From positions 838,018 to 902,017 of the forward strand of contig NZ_JACHZB010000001.1 in NCBI RefSeq assembly GCF_014193255.1: 64,000 nucleotides of DNA. The letters run 5' to 3'. Positions within the stretch are counted from its first letter, which is position 1, and each line of letters opens with the position of its first letter. Shown piece by piece: positions 9,486-17,784 of this stretch. The notes below the pieces were generated by a model. It was given only the letters and a program-made list of their open reading frames with translations. It did no database searches and had not been told where the DNA came from. The DNA comes from Rhizobium sp. BK196. GTDB taxonomy: Bacteria > Pseudomonadota > Alphaproteobacteria > Rhizobiales > Rhizobiaceae. A program made the position numbers and the translations under genes.

Positions 9486-10676
9486 ATGTCGAAGAACATC
9501 GTCATTCTGTTCGACGGCACGTCGAACGAGATAACTGCAGACCGCACCAATATTTTGCGTCTATTCGGAACGCTGAAGCGCTCCGACGACCAGATCGTCT
9601 ATTATGACCCCGGCGTCGGCACGCTGGGAGCAGCAGATGCCTGGTCGTCCTTTTATCGCCAATCTATCGAGGTCTGGGGCCTTGCGACTGGCTGGGGTCT
9701 CGATGAAAACGTCAAAGATGCCTACCGTTTCCTCGTCGAAAATTATGATTCCGGCACGCCCGACGATCATGGAGGTCATCCCGACCGGGACCGCATCTAT
9801 ATTTTCGGCTTCAGCCGCGGCGCCTATACGGCCCGAGTTCTCGCAGGTTTCATCCACGCTTTCGGGCTGTGCAGCAGATATCACCTGAACCTGCTCGATT
9901 ACGCTTACAGAACCTATAAGGGCATTCCCGAACAGGAGCAGCGCGCCGATGGCGGGGATCCCTCATCAGCCTTCAAGAGCATGCGGCTCTACGAGCGCAT
10001 GCTGCGCAACGACCGCCCGCCGATCAAGCTGCTTGGTCTCTTCGACACCGTCGCCTCTGTCATCGAAAAGGGCAAAGGACGCATTCAGTTCAAGACCCAT
10101 CCCTTCACCCGCAAGAATCCGAGCGTCGAATATGTGCGCCATGCCATGGCGATAGACGAGCGAAGAACTATGTTCCAGCCGGAATTGTGGACGCCGGATC
10201 AGGACTACCGCGGCAATCCCTTCAAGCCCGCAACCGCAAAACAGGACTTTAAGGAGGTCTGGTTTGCCGGTGTCCACGGCGATATCGGCGGCGGTTACCC
10301 GGAGGCTGAAAGCGCCCAGATCAAGATACCGCTCGACTGGATGATCCGCGAAACGGGGTCGGCAGGCCTGCTCTATGTTTCGCGCACGATTAATAACATC
10401 GTCCTTGGCAAGAACGACAAGTATTATGTCGAGCTCAACGCGGCCGCACCGCTGCATGACTCGATGAGCGCAGGCTGGAAACTGCTCGAATATATTCCGC
10501 GGCGCGTGCCGGAAAATTCCTGGCGCAGGCATGGCGATAGAGGCGGCGTTTATCTTCCGCGCGAAGACAGGCGCTTCATCCCCGATGGCGCAAATCTGCA
10601 TGAATCCGTGAGGGTGCGCATGGTGACCGGATATAATCCACCGAACCTGCCGAAAGATCCGGTCTTCGTTCACTGA
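9486..10676 (+). CDS. DUF2235 / Tle1-like alpha/beta-hydrolase
   Basis: A 396-residue protein beginning KNIVILFDGTSNE, with the lipase-type nucleophile elbow GFSRGAYTAR and a later VWFAGVHGDIGGGY motif, the hallmarks of the DUF2235 domain shared with type VI secretion phospholipases Tle1. The start at 9486 follows GGGGAAG at 9475–9481; an in-frame ATG at 9447 is less likely. No VgrG, Hcp or immunity gene lies nearby, so this is probably a housekeeping stand-alone hydrolase. The Ser nucleophile is visible; the substrate is unknown. Confidence 0.88.
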   Translation: MSKNIVILFDGTSNEITADRTNILRLFGTLKRSDDQIVYYDPGVGTLGAADAWSSFYRQSIEVWGLATGWGLDENVKDAYRFLVENYDSGTPDDHGGHPDRDRIYIFGFSRGAYTARVLAGFIHAFGLCSRYHLNLLDYAYRTYKGIPEQEQRADGGDPSSAFKSMRLYERMLRNDRPPIKLLGLFDTVASVIEKGKGRIQFKTHPFTRKNPSVEYVRHAMAIDERRTMFQPELWTPDQDYRGNPFKPATAKQDFKEVWFAGVHGDIGGGYPEAESAQIKIPLDWMIRETGSAGLLYVSRTINNIVLGKNDKYYVELNAAAPLHDSMSAGWKLLEYIPRRVPENSWRRHGDRGGVYLPREDRRFIPDGANLHESVRVRMVTGYNPPNLPKDPVFVH

Positions 10677-10698
10677 CGCATTGAATCGAATTCTGCGC

Positions 10699-12147
10699 TC
10701 AGGCAGCCAGGCCCTTGATCAGATTCATATCTTGCCGGAATCGGGCGAGCTCCCGCGCTTTCCGCTCCTCGTCCGGAATTCGCAGCAGATAGGACGGATG
10801 CACCGTCACGAAGAGCATCCGCCCCTCCTCCATCGCAATCGGACGTCCACGCAGATCCTCCAGCTTCTGCTTCTCGCCGGTCAGCGAATAGAGCGCCGTC
10901 GCCCCCATCGCTACGATCACTTTCGGTTTGATGAGATCGAGCTCCAGCTTCAGCCACCAGCGGCACTGCTGCACCTCGCCGAGATTGGGTCTCTGGTGGA
11001 TGCGCCGCTTGCCGCGCGGCTCGTATTTGAAATGCTTGACGGCATTGGTGACATAAAGCCTCGATCGGTCGATGCCGGCTTGTGCGATCGCGTCGTCAAA
11101 AACCTTTCCGGCAGGGCCGACGAAGGGTCGACCTGCAAGATCCTCCTGATCGCCCGGCTGCTCGCCGACGAACATGATCTTCGCATCAACAGGGCCTTCG
11201 CCGAAGACGGTCTGCGTCGCCCTCGCATGCAGCGGACATTGACTGCAGACGGCTGCGTCCTCTCGCAACGCCTCCAGCGTCCCGGCAGGAGCCATTTCCG
11301 GGACCGGCATGCGGGCGGCGGCCTCCTGGATCCTGTTGTGATAGGGAAGCGGCATCGTCGCCCCGCGCTCGGCCATAGCGAGCACTTTCGCTTCGGCATC
11401 GGCAATCAGGCCGGGAATGAGATCGGCTTCCGGCAGGTTTTTCCAGTATTTCTTCGGCATCTCCGCGTGCATGGCCTTCACCTTCAATCGTGCCGGATTA
11501 AAGATGTTGGCATAGTAAGTACGCCAGAGATCGTCGGTCGCATCGCTGATATCGGGCTTCTCGCAGGGTGCGTTGCTGATAGTCAGCCGCTCGCCGTTCC
11601 AGGCAGCCGACCCCTTCGGCGTCGCGATCAGCCAGTCCATGTCGGTGAAGCGGCGCTGGAAGAAGGACGCCTTGCGCGCGACGACGTAATGATCCGGCTC
11701 GAACCAGGCAGTGAATTTCCGGCGTCCGCCCGCTGGAGCAGCCACTTCCTTGAAGCGCACGAAAGCCGTCATCTTGTGGGCGTCACGATACACGCTCTTC
11801 TGCATCAATCGGGCACGCGAGACTTCCTCATCCGAGGACAGATCCAACAGATGCCGGTTCTCTTGTATTCGCCAAAGCAGGCTATAGAGCAATGAAAACC
11901 GCTTCGGGTCGCTATGGCAGATCACCGCCTCGGCCAGCGTCATGAAAGCCGGCGGTACAGTCATCGGCTTGCTGTTGGCTGGCGGATCGGGCGGCAGCGC
12001 GTCCCGCTGGAAGGCGAAGCCGGGCTCGTTGCTCTTTTCATGCCAGTCGATTTCGTGAGGCAGAATTCCAGCCGCGGCAAAGGCGCGGGCGGCCTTGCGC
12101 CACTCCTCGAAATTACCTCTGCCCTCCAGCACGACCCGGCGCATCAC
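10699..12147 (-). CDS. DUF4130–UdgX fusion, uracil-DNA crosslinking repair protein
   Basis: A 482-residue two-domain protein. Residues 1–255 match the DUF4130/TIGR03915 repair-associated domain; about 285–482 are a family 4-type uracil-DNA glycosylase of the UdgX class. It has CSQC (301–304) for the iron-sulfur cluster, GEQPGDQED (328–336), the UdgX-specific loop KRRIH (380–384), and HPS near 450. In characterised UdgX the loop His (here His384) forms a covalent bond with the abasic site after uracil removal. The ATG overlaps the stop of the upstream radical SAM gene by four bases (ATGA), so the two are translationally coupled. Probably SOS-controlled through the LexA box at 13383. Confidence 0.93.
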   Translation of the reverse strand: MMRRVVLEGRGNFEEWRKAARAFAAAGILPHEIDWHEKSNEPGFAFQRDALPPDPPANSKPMTVPPAFMTLAEAVICHSDPKRFSLLYSLLWRIQENRHLLDLSSDEEVSRARLMQKSVYRDAHKMTAFVRFKEVAAPAGGRRKFTAWFEPDHYVVARKASFFQRRFTDMDWLIATPKGSAAWNGERLTISNAPCEKPDISDATDDLWRTYYANIFNPARLKVKAMHAEMPKKYWKNLPEADLIPGLIADAEAKVLAMAERGATMPLPYHNRIQEAAARMPVPEMAPAGTLEALREDAAVCSQCPLHARATQTVFGEGPVDAKIMFVGEQPGDQEDLAGRPFVGPAGKVFDDAIAQAGIDRSRLYVTNAVKHFKYEPRGKRRIHQRPNLGEVQQCRWWLKLELDLIKPKVIVAMGATALYSLTGEKQKLEDLRGRPIAMEEGRMLFVTVHPSYLLRIPDEERKARELARFRQDMNLIKGLAA

Positions 12148-13376
12148 AGCAATGACAATTGTTCAGGTTGCGGTTCGAACATAGCACGCAGGTCCGGCCG
12201 ATCGACGAGCCGATGCGGCGTCCAGCCCTCTGCGGTAATGAAGGCCTGTACCTTGCGGATCGACACACCAAGACGCGGCAAATCCTCGATCCGCAGGCGC
12301 CGCTGCCGCCGCTCGGCCAGAATCGCCTTCACCGTCTTGGTGCCGAGCCCAGGCACGCGTAAGAGCTTTTCGCGATCGGCGCGGTTCACATCGACGGGAA
12401 AATCACCGCGATGGCCAAGCGCCCAGGCGAGCTTTGGATCGAGATTGAGATCCAGCATGCCACCCTGCTGCGTCGAAGTGATTTCATCAATGCCGAAACC
12501 GTAGAAGCGATAGAGCCAGTCGGCCTGATAGAGCCGGTGCTCGCGCATCAGCGGCGGCTTGATGAGCGGCAGGTTTTTCGAACTGTCGGGGATCGGGCTG
12601 AAGGCGGAATAATAGACGCGCTTCAGACCGTAGCTGCTGTAGAGCTGGCCGCTGGTCGACAGGATCGTCGCGTCATTGGCCCCATCCGCACCGACGATCA
12701 TCTGCGTGCTCTGGCCGGCCGGCACGAAGCGTTTGCGCCGTTTGGTCTGCAGTGTCGGCTCTTCCGCCGCCTCGATCTTCAGCCTGAGATCGCCCATCGA
12801 GCGGCGGATACTGGCCGGTTTCTTCTCCGGCGCAAACCGGCTGATGCCGCTATCAGTCGGCAGTTCGATGTTGAGCGACAGCCGATCGGCATAGAGCCCC
12901 GCCTCGTCGATCAGGTGTGACGATGCCTCCGGAATGGATTTCAGATGGATATAACCACGGAAACCATGCGTGACGCGTAGTTCCCGCACGATGCGCACCA
13001 TTTCCTCCATCGTGTGGTCGGACGAGCGGATGATGCCCGAGGAAAGAAACAGGCCCTCGATATAGTTGCGCCGATAGAATTCGAGCGTCAGCCAGACGAC
13101 TTCTTCCGGCGTGAAACGAGCGCGCTCTACATTGCTCGACGATCTGTTGATGCAATAGGCACAGTCGTAAATGCAGAAGTTGGTGAGTAGAATCTTCAGC
13201 AGAGAAATGCATCGTCCATCCGGCGCATAGGCGTGACAAATGCCGGAGCCCTCGGTCGAACCGAGCCCGCCAGAGCCTGCCGAATCCCGTTTGACCGTCC
13301 CGCTGGAGGCACAGGATGCATCATATTTGGCGGCGTCGGAGAGGATCGCCAATCGTTCTCTGAGCGACTTCTTCAT
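12144..13376 (-). CDS. Putative DNA modification/repair radical SAM protein (TIGR03916-like)
   Basis: A 410-residue radical SAM protein with the cluster motif CIYDCAYC (CX3CX2C, about residues 68–75) and a C-terminal helix-hairpin-helix (LLRVPGLGTKTVKAILAER), which suggests DNA binding. It is the constant partner of DUF4130/UdgX-type genes, as here. The start is uncertain: ATG 13376 (MKKSLRERLAIL) fits relatives best; ATG 13382 and GTG 13388 are in frame but overlap a LexA box. No clear ribosome site precedes any of them. The reaction it catalyses is unknown. Confidence 0.9.
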   Translation of the reverse strand: MKKSLRERLAILSDAAKYDASCASSGTVKRDSAGSGGLGSTEGSGICHAYAPDGRCISLLKILLTNFCIYDCAYCINRSSSNVERARFTPEEVVWLTLEFYRRNYIEGLFLSSGIIRSSDHTMEEMVRIVRELRVTHGFRGYIHLKSIPEASSHLIDEAGLYADRLSLNIELPTDSGISRFAPEKKPASIRRSMGDLRLKIEAAEEPTLQTKRRKRFVPAGQSTQMIVGADGANDATILSTSGQLYSSYGLKRVYYSAFSPIPDSSKNLPLIKPPLMREHRLYQADWLYRFYGFGIDEITSTQQGGMLDLNLDPKLAWALGHRGDFPVDVNRADREKLLRVPGLGTKTVKAILAERRQRRLRIEDLPRLGVSIRKVQAFITAEGWTPHRLVDRPDLRAMFEPQPEQLSLL

Positions 13377-13382
13377 TATCAT

Positions 13383-13397
13383 GTTCACTAAATGTTC
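13383..13397. promoter_or_regulatory. LexA (SOS) box before the radical SAM–UdgX operon
   Basis: GTTC at 13383–13386 and GTTC at 13394–13397 are separated by exactly seven bases, which is the alphaproteobacterial LexA operator GTTC-N7-GTTC. Read in the direction of the operon it is GAAC-N7-GAAC, ending seven bases before the preferred start codon. Binding there would block transcription or early elongation of the repair operon. The match is exact; occupancy is inferred. Confidence 0.75.
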
Positions 13398-13547
13398 ATG
13401 TCGGCGAAATCAAGACGAAGAAAAAGGACGACACACAACTCCCCTTCAAAAGCAGGCACTTCTGCTGAAGGTAAAAAGGGTCGGTACGAATTTTATGGAA
13501 ATTGCGCGTCTCGATCTGCTATAAGCAACGAATTAGGATTGTAACAC

Positions 13548-13583
13548 GGTTCCGAAGTTCCCCTTCGGGACCTGTTTTCTTTT
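13548..13583 (+). terminator. Hairpin plus U-rich tract in the greA leader
   Basis: GGTTCCGAAG (13548–13557) pairs with CTTCGGGACC (13563–13572), with one G–U pair and a five-base loop, followed by TGTTTTCTTTT. It has the shape of an intrinsic terminator or attenuator 44 bases before the greA start. A TATAAG at 13520–13525 could be a -10 element upstream of it. Confidence 0.5.
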
Positions 13584-13626
13584 GTGTCTGCGCGAACTGC
13601 AGATGCGGGGAGAGAAGGACGAAAAC

Positions 13627-14103
13627 ATGGTTGATAAGGTACCGATGACACAGGGTGGTTTCGTCAAGCTGCAGGAAGAACTGCGCTGGCGTCAGCAGGA
13701 GGAGCGCCCGCGAATCATCGAGGCAATTGCCGAAGCGCGCGCCCATGGCGACCTTTCGGAAAATGCCGAGTACCACGCCGCCAAGGAAGCGCAAAGCCAC
13801 AATGAAGGCCGCATCACCGAGCTCGAAGACCTGACGGCGCGTGCCGAAATCATCGACCTCTCCAAAATGTCTGGCGACAAGATCAAGTTCGGCGCCAAGG
13901 TGAAGCTGATCGACGAGGACACCGAAGAGGAAAAGACCTACCAGATCGTCGGCGATCAGGAAGCCGACGTAAAGCAGGGCCGCATCTCCATCTCCTCCCC
14001 GATCGCCCGCGCGCTAATCGGCAAGGAAGTCGGCGATTCCATCGAGGTCAACGCGCCCGGCGGTTCGAAGGCTTACGAAATCCTCTCGGTTTCCTGGGGC
14101 TGA
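13627..14103 (+). CDS. greA: Transcription elongation factor GreA
   Basis: A 158-residue factor that inserts into the RNA polymerase secondary channel and stimulates cleavage of backtracked RNA. The N-terminal coiled coil is visible (about residues 1–75, with [15 protein letters not shown] at its tip, including the acidic pair), followed by the FKBP-like C-terminal domain ([18 protein letters not shown]). Start 13627 gives the normal N-terminus [11 protein letters not shown]; an in-frame ATG at 13582 lies inside the leader hairpin. It is followed by an LPS-core glycosyltransferase, an order known in Sinorhizobium. Confidence 0.98.
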   Translation: MVDKVPMTQGGFVKLQEELRWRQQEERPRIIEAIAEARAHGDLSENAEYHAAKEAQSHNEGRITELEDLTARAEIIDLSKMSGDKIKFGAKVKLIDEDTEEEKTYQIVGDQEADVKQGRISISSPIARALIGKEVGDSIEVNAPGGSKAYEILSVSWG

Positions 14104-14134
14104 TCGCCCGCGCCTTTCTTCGCACGAGCAGCCA

Positions 14135-15184
14135 GTGCCGGATATCAGTGACGTCGAGATCATCGCGCCCAACCTGAAACGCCGGCTCTCCGGCGTCACG
14201 TCGACGATCGTCCAGCTCATCCCCTGCCAGATCCGGCTGGGGATCCGGATCGCGGCCCTCGGCCCTGGCCTGCCGCCGGAACTTCCCCGTTTGAAATGGC
14301 CGCAACTATCAGGCCTCTGGCGTCCGCCGGCCGGACGGCGCCATCGCGTCTGGCACGCACGACGCAACAATGAAATGGCGGCTGGCATTCTGATGCGCCA
14401 CGTGCTGCGCATTCCGCTGAAGCTCGTCTTCACCTCCGCCGCCCAGCGCCGTCACACTTCCTACACTCGCTGGCTGATCCGCCAGATGGACGCCGTCATC
14501 GCCACCAGCAGCCGTTCCGGCTCCTTTCTCAAAGTGCCGCATACGGTCATCCAACATGGTGTCGATCTTACGCTCTTCCATCCGCCGAAAGGACCTGACG
14601 ATACGATCGCCGCGACCGGCCTGCATGGCCGCCATCTCGTCGGCTGCTTCGGCCGCGTGCGCCATCAGAAGGGCACGGACCTTTTCGTCCAGGCGATGAT
14701 TGCGCTGTTGCCGCAACATCCGGACTGGACAGCGGTCATTTCCGGCCGCGTCACCCCGGAACACGTCGCATTCGCCGACAAGCTGAAGGCCGATATCGCC
14801 GCAGCCGGCTTGACCGACCGCATCGTCTTCATCGGAGAGGTGCCTGACATCAAGGTCTGGTATCGCCGCCTGACGCTCTATGTCGCCCCATCCCGCAACG
14901 AGGGCTTCGGCCTGACGCCGCTGGAGGCCATGGCTTCGAAGACACCGGTCGTGGCATCCGACGCCGGTGCTTACGCAGAAATGATCGTGCCCGGAGAAAA
15001 CGGCGTCATCGTGCCACCAGGCGATGGCGATGCGTTGACGGCAGCCATCGCCACCTATCTTGCCGATCCTGCCCTCGCCATCGCGCAGGGCGAAACAGCG
15101 CTGGCTCACGTGCGGGAAAATTTCGCGCTGGAAAAGGAAGCGACAGCGATCAATAGGATTTACCAGCAACTTCTCGGCGCGTAA
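14135..15184 (+). CDS. lpsB: LPS core glycosyltransferase (LpsB/LpcC-like mannosyltransferase)
   Basis: A 349-residue GT4 retaining glycosyltransferase starting at GTG (14135). The C-terminal nucleotide-sugar domain has the motif NEGFGLTPLEAMASKTPVVA (the E-x7-E signature). The order greA–this gene–…–lrp–trxB–lsrB matches the S. meliloti lps region, where LpsB, equivalent to R. leguminosarum LpcC, transfers mannose to the inner core. I assign it by motif and context; the symbol lpcC is equally suitable. It is probably cotranscribed with greA (31-base gap). Confidence 0.82.
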   Translation: MPDISDVEIIAPNLKRRLSGVTSTIVQLIPCQIRLGIRIAALGPGLPPELPRLKWPQLSGLWRPPAGRRHRVWHARRNNEMAAGILMRHVLRIPLKLVFTSAAQRRHTSYTRWLIRQMDAVIATSSRSGSFLKVPHTVIQHGVDLTLFHPPKGPDDTIAATGLHGRHLVGCFGRVRHQKGTDLFVQAMIALLPQHPDWTAVISGRVTPEHVAFADKLKADIAAAGLTDRIVFIGEVPDIKVWYRRLTLYVAPSRNEGFGLTPLEAMASKTPVVASDAGAYAEMIVPGENGVIVPPGDGDALTAAIATYLADPALAIAQGETALAHVRENFALEKEATAINRIYQQLLGA

Positions 15185-15236
15185 GCCGTTCGTCAGACTA
15201 TGGCAACGGGCATATCAGGGAGGTAGAGACACCTAG

Positions 15237-16031
15237 ATGTCGACCGCAAAAGATAACGAAAACCTGGTCAACGTGCTCTGCATGAAATGGGGGACGCTTT
15301 ACGGTGCCGAATACGTCAACAATCTCTACCGCGGCGTCAAACGACACCTGAAGCGGCCGCATCGCTTTGTCTGCTTCACCGACAATACCGCCGGTCTCTA
15401 CGAGGGTATCGAAACCTTCCCCCTGCCCGAACTCGGCCTGCCCGCCGGCTCCAGGGATCGCCGCTGGCAGAAGCTTGCGCTTTTCCGCCGCGAGCTTGCC
15501 GATCTCAAGGGCATCGCCCTCTTCCTCGATCTCGACCTCGTCATCGTCGATGATCTGGAGCCGCTCTTCCAGCACCCCGGCAAGTTCCTCATCATCCGTG
15601 ACGACGATCTCTTCCGCACAAAGCCGCTGCGCAAACTCAACCCAGCCCGCGATAAGTTCCTGGCGTCGGTCGGCAACAGCTCCGTCTTCCGCTACGAAAT
15701 CGGCGCCCATGCCTATATTCTCGACACCTATCTCGCCGATCCGGCGGCCGCCATGTCGAAATATGAGATCTCACAGCAGTTCCAAAGCGCACAGCTCGAA
15801 GCGCATGGAAACCTGCAATACTGGCCGCGCGAATGGTGCGTGAGCTTCAAGAATGCCTGCGTGCCCCGCCACATCAGGAGCTTCTGGCGCGATCCAAAGC
15901 TGCCGCCGGACGCCAAGATCGTCGTCTTTGCCGGCAGCCCGAAAATGAGCGAGGTTTTTGAAGGCGGCGGACAGAAATGGTATCGCCGCATCGGCAATAC
16001 CGATTGGCTGAGCAAGGCCTGGCGCGGGTAA
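15237..16031 (+). CDS. Glycosyltransferase-like protein next to LPS-core gene
   Basis: A 264-residue protein with a nucleotide-sugar-binding type acidic motif (ALFLDLDLVIVDDLEPLF, a DxD) in a GT-A-like N-terminal half, and a conserved-looking C-terminal end (AKIVVFAGSPKM ... YRRIGNTDWLSKAW). I do not recognise a named family. Its location, 52 bases after the LpsB-like gene, suggests a role in LPS or another surface glycan. Start 15237 is an ATG preceded by GGGAGG (15219–15224). Confidence 0.75.
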   Translation: MSTAKDNENLVNVLCMKWGTLYGAEYVNNLYRGVKRHLKRPHRFVCFTDNTAGLYEGIETFPLPELGLPAGSRDRRWQKLALFRRELADLKGIALFLDLDLVIVDDLEPLFQHPGKFLIIRDDDLFRTKPLRKLNPARDKFLASVGNSSVFRYEIGAHAYILDTYLADPAAAMSKYEISQQFQSAQLEAHGNLQYWPREWCVSFKNACVPRHIRSFWRDPKLPPDAKIVVFAGSPKMSEVFEGGGQKWYRRIGNTDWLSKAWRG

Positions 16032-16089
16032 ACCGTCTCAATCCGCATTCGGGACGGAAAACGGCTTCGCACTTTTCCTGGAAATGCTT

Positions 16090-16557
16090 CTACAGTTCAA
16101 CGAGCCCGAGCTTCTTCACCTGCCGGATCGTCAGCATGGTGCGAACGGTATCGACGTGTTCGTTGGCAGTCAGCACTTCGATGACGAAGTCCTGGAAACG
16201 GGTGAGGTTTTGGGCCACGCAATGCAGCAGAAAATCGCTGTCGCCGGAAACCATCCAGGCCTGACGCACGAGCGGCCACTCGGAGGTGGCGGAGGCAAAG
16301 GCCTTCAGATTGGCTTCGGACTGATGCTTGAGGCCGACCATGCAGAATGCGACGAGATCGAGCCCGAGCTTCGGGCTGTTCAGCATCGCGTGATATCCTT
16401 CGATAATGCCAGCCTCTTCGAGCTTGCGCACCCGGCGCAGGCAGGGCGGCGCTGAAATTCCCACCCGGTCGGCAAGTTCCACATTGGTCATGCGGCCGTC
16501 CGACTGCAGTTCCCGCAATATCTTTATGTCGATAACGTCAAGTTCAGCGCGAACCAC
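16090..16557 (-). CDS. lrp: Lrp/AsnC-family transcriptional regulator
   Basis: A 155-residue regulator with the Lrp N-terminal helix-turn-helix (DVIDIKILRELQSDGRMTNVELADRVGISAPPCLRRVRKLE) beginning near residue 6 and the C-terminal RAM/ligand domain (about 70–150). Such proteins sense amino acids. It faces the lps genes convergently and is divergent from trxB, the same position as the lrp gene flanking the S. meliloti lps cluster. Confidence 0.93.
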   Translation of the reverse strand: MVRAELDVIDIKILRELQSDGRMTNVELADRVGISAPPCLRRVRKLEEAGIIEGYHAMLNSPKLGLDLVAFCMVGLKHQSEANLKAFASATSEWPLVRQAWMVSGDSDFLLHCVAQNLTRFQDFVIEVLTANEHVDTVRTMLTIRQVKKLGLVEL

Positions 16558-16787
16558 GCTTAAGCCTTTCTTTAATTCCTCGCGCGCAGCTTCTATATAA
16601 AGCTACGGAATACGCAAGAAAGTTTCATTCCAATGACGGAATCTTGCACAGCGCCTGCATTTGCCTTGTTGGTAATGCAAGGCTGCCCTTGAATAAAAGC
16701 ATTGGTCGTTCATAAATGGCGCAGGGATCGCGAAACGGCCTCATTCGCCTCTTAGCCGCCGCATCCTGCCAGTCGAAAGGAAATTCT

Positions 16788-17762
16788 ATGTCTGCCCGCC
16801 ATACCAAGGTGCTCATTATCGGTTCCGGACCTGCCGGCTATACGGCAGCGGTCTATGCCGCGCGCGCCATGCTGAAACCGGTTTTGATCGCCGGTCTGGA
16901 ACAAGGCGGCCAGCTCATGATCACCACCGATGTCGAGAACTATCCGGGCTTTGCCGATCCTATACAGGGGCCCTGGCTGATGGATCAGATGCTGCAGCAG
17001 GCTCAGCATGTCGGCGCCGAAATCGTCAACGACCTCGTGACGGAAGTCGACCTCAACCAGCGCCCCTTCGTTGCCCGCACTGATAGCGGCCAGGTCTGGA
17101 CTGCCGATACGCTTGTTATCGCGACCGGCGCCAAGGCCAAGTGGCTCGGCATCGAAAGCGAGCAGCATTTCCAGGGTTTCGGCGTGTCCGCCTGCGCCAC
17201 CTGCGACGGCTTCTTCTATCGCAACAAGGATGTGATCGTGGTCGGCGGCGGCAACAGCGCCGTTGAAGAGGCGCTTTATCTCTCCAATATCGCGAAGTCG
17301 GTCACCGTCGTGCACCGCCGCGACAGCTTCCGTGCGGAAAAAATCCTGCAGGAACGTCTCTTCTCCAAGGAAAATGTCAAGATTCTCTGGAATACCGAGG
17401 TCGCCGAGATCACGGGCACGCCGGCAAAGCCCCCCATGCCGCCGTCCGTATCCGGTGCTCGTCTGCGCGACACCCGCACCGGCGCCGTCACCGAGGTCAC
17501 CATTGACGGCGTCTTCGTGGCGATCGGTCACGCGCCGGCAACCGAGCTCTTCAAAGGCAAGCTGAAGCTGAAGGACAATGGCTATCTCTGGACCGCACCG
17601 GATTCGACCGCGACCAGCGTTGAGGGGGTCTATGCCGCAGGCGATGTGACTGACGATACGTTCCGCCAGGCGATCACCGCCGCAGGGATGGGATGCATGG
17701 CCGCCCTCGAGGCAGAACGTTATCTGACGGGCCACATGCCCGTTGCCGTAGCAGCGGAGTAA
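16788..17762 (+). CDS. trxB: Thioredoxin-disulfide reductase
   Basis: A 324-residue FAD- and NADPH-dependent reductase that keeps thioredoxin reduced. It shows the FAD-binding GSGPAGYTAAVYAARA, the redox-active pair CATC (ACATCDGFFY), the NADPH loop VVGGGNSAVEEALY and the FAD C-terminal motif VYAAGDVTDD. The start at 16788 follows GAAAGGAAA; the ATG at 16716 is an extension. lsrB follows 22 bases later, an operon also known in Sinorhizobium and linked there to redox and symbiosis. Confidence 0.97.
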   Translation: MSARHTKVLIIGSGPAGYTAAVYAARAMLKPVLIAGLEQGGQLMITTDVENYPGFADPIQGPWLMDQMLQQAQHVGAEIVNDLVTEVDLNQRPFVARTDSGQVWTADTLVIATGAKAKWLGIESEQHFQGFGVSACATCDGFFYRNKDVIVVGGGNSAVEEALYLSNIAKSVTVVHRRDSFRAEKILQERLFSKENVKILWNTEVAEITGTPAKPPMPPSVSGARLRDTRTGAVTEVTIDGVFVAIGHAPATELFKGKLKLKDNGYLWTAPDSTATSVEGVYAAGDVTDDTFRQAITAAGMGCMAALEAERYLTGHMPVAVAAE

Positions 17763-17784
17763 CAGTGGCATGAGGGGTGGGGGA

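Noticed and set aside
9486..10676. DUF2235 gene as a type VI secretion effector
   Set aside because: No VgrG, Hcp, PAAR or immunity gene nearby, and housekeeping DUF2235 proteins are common.
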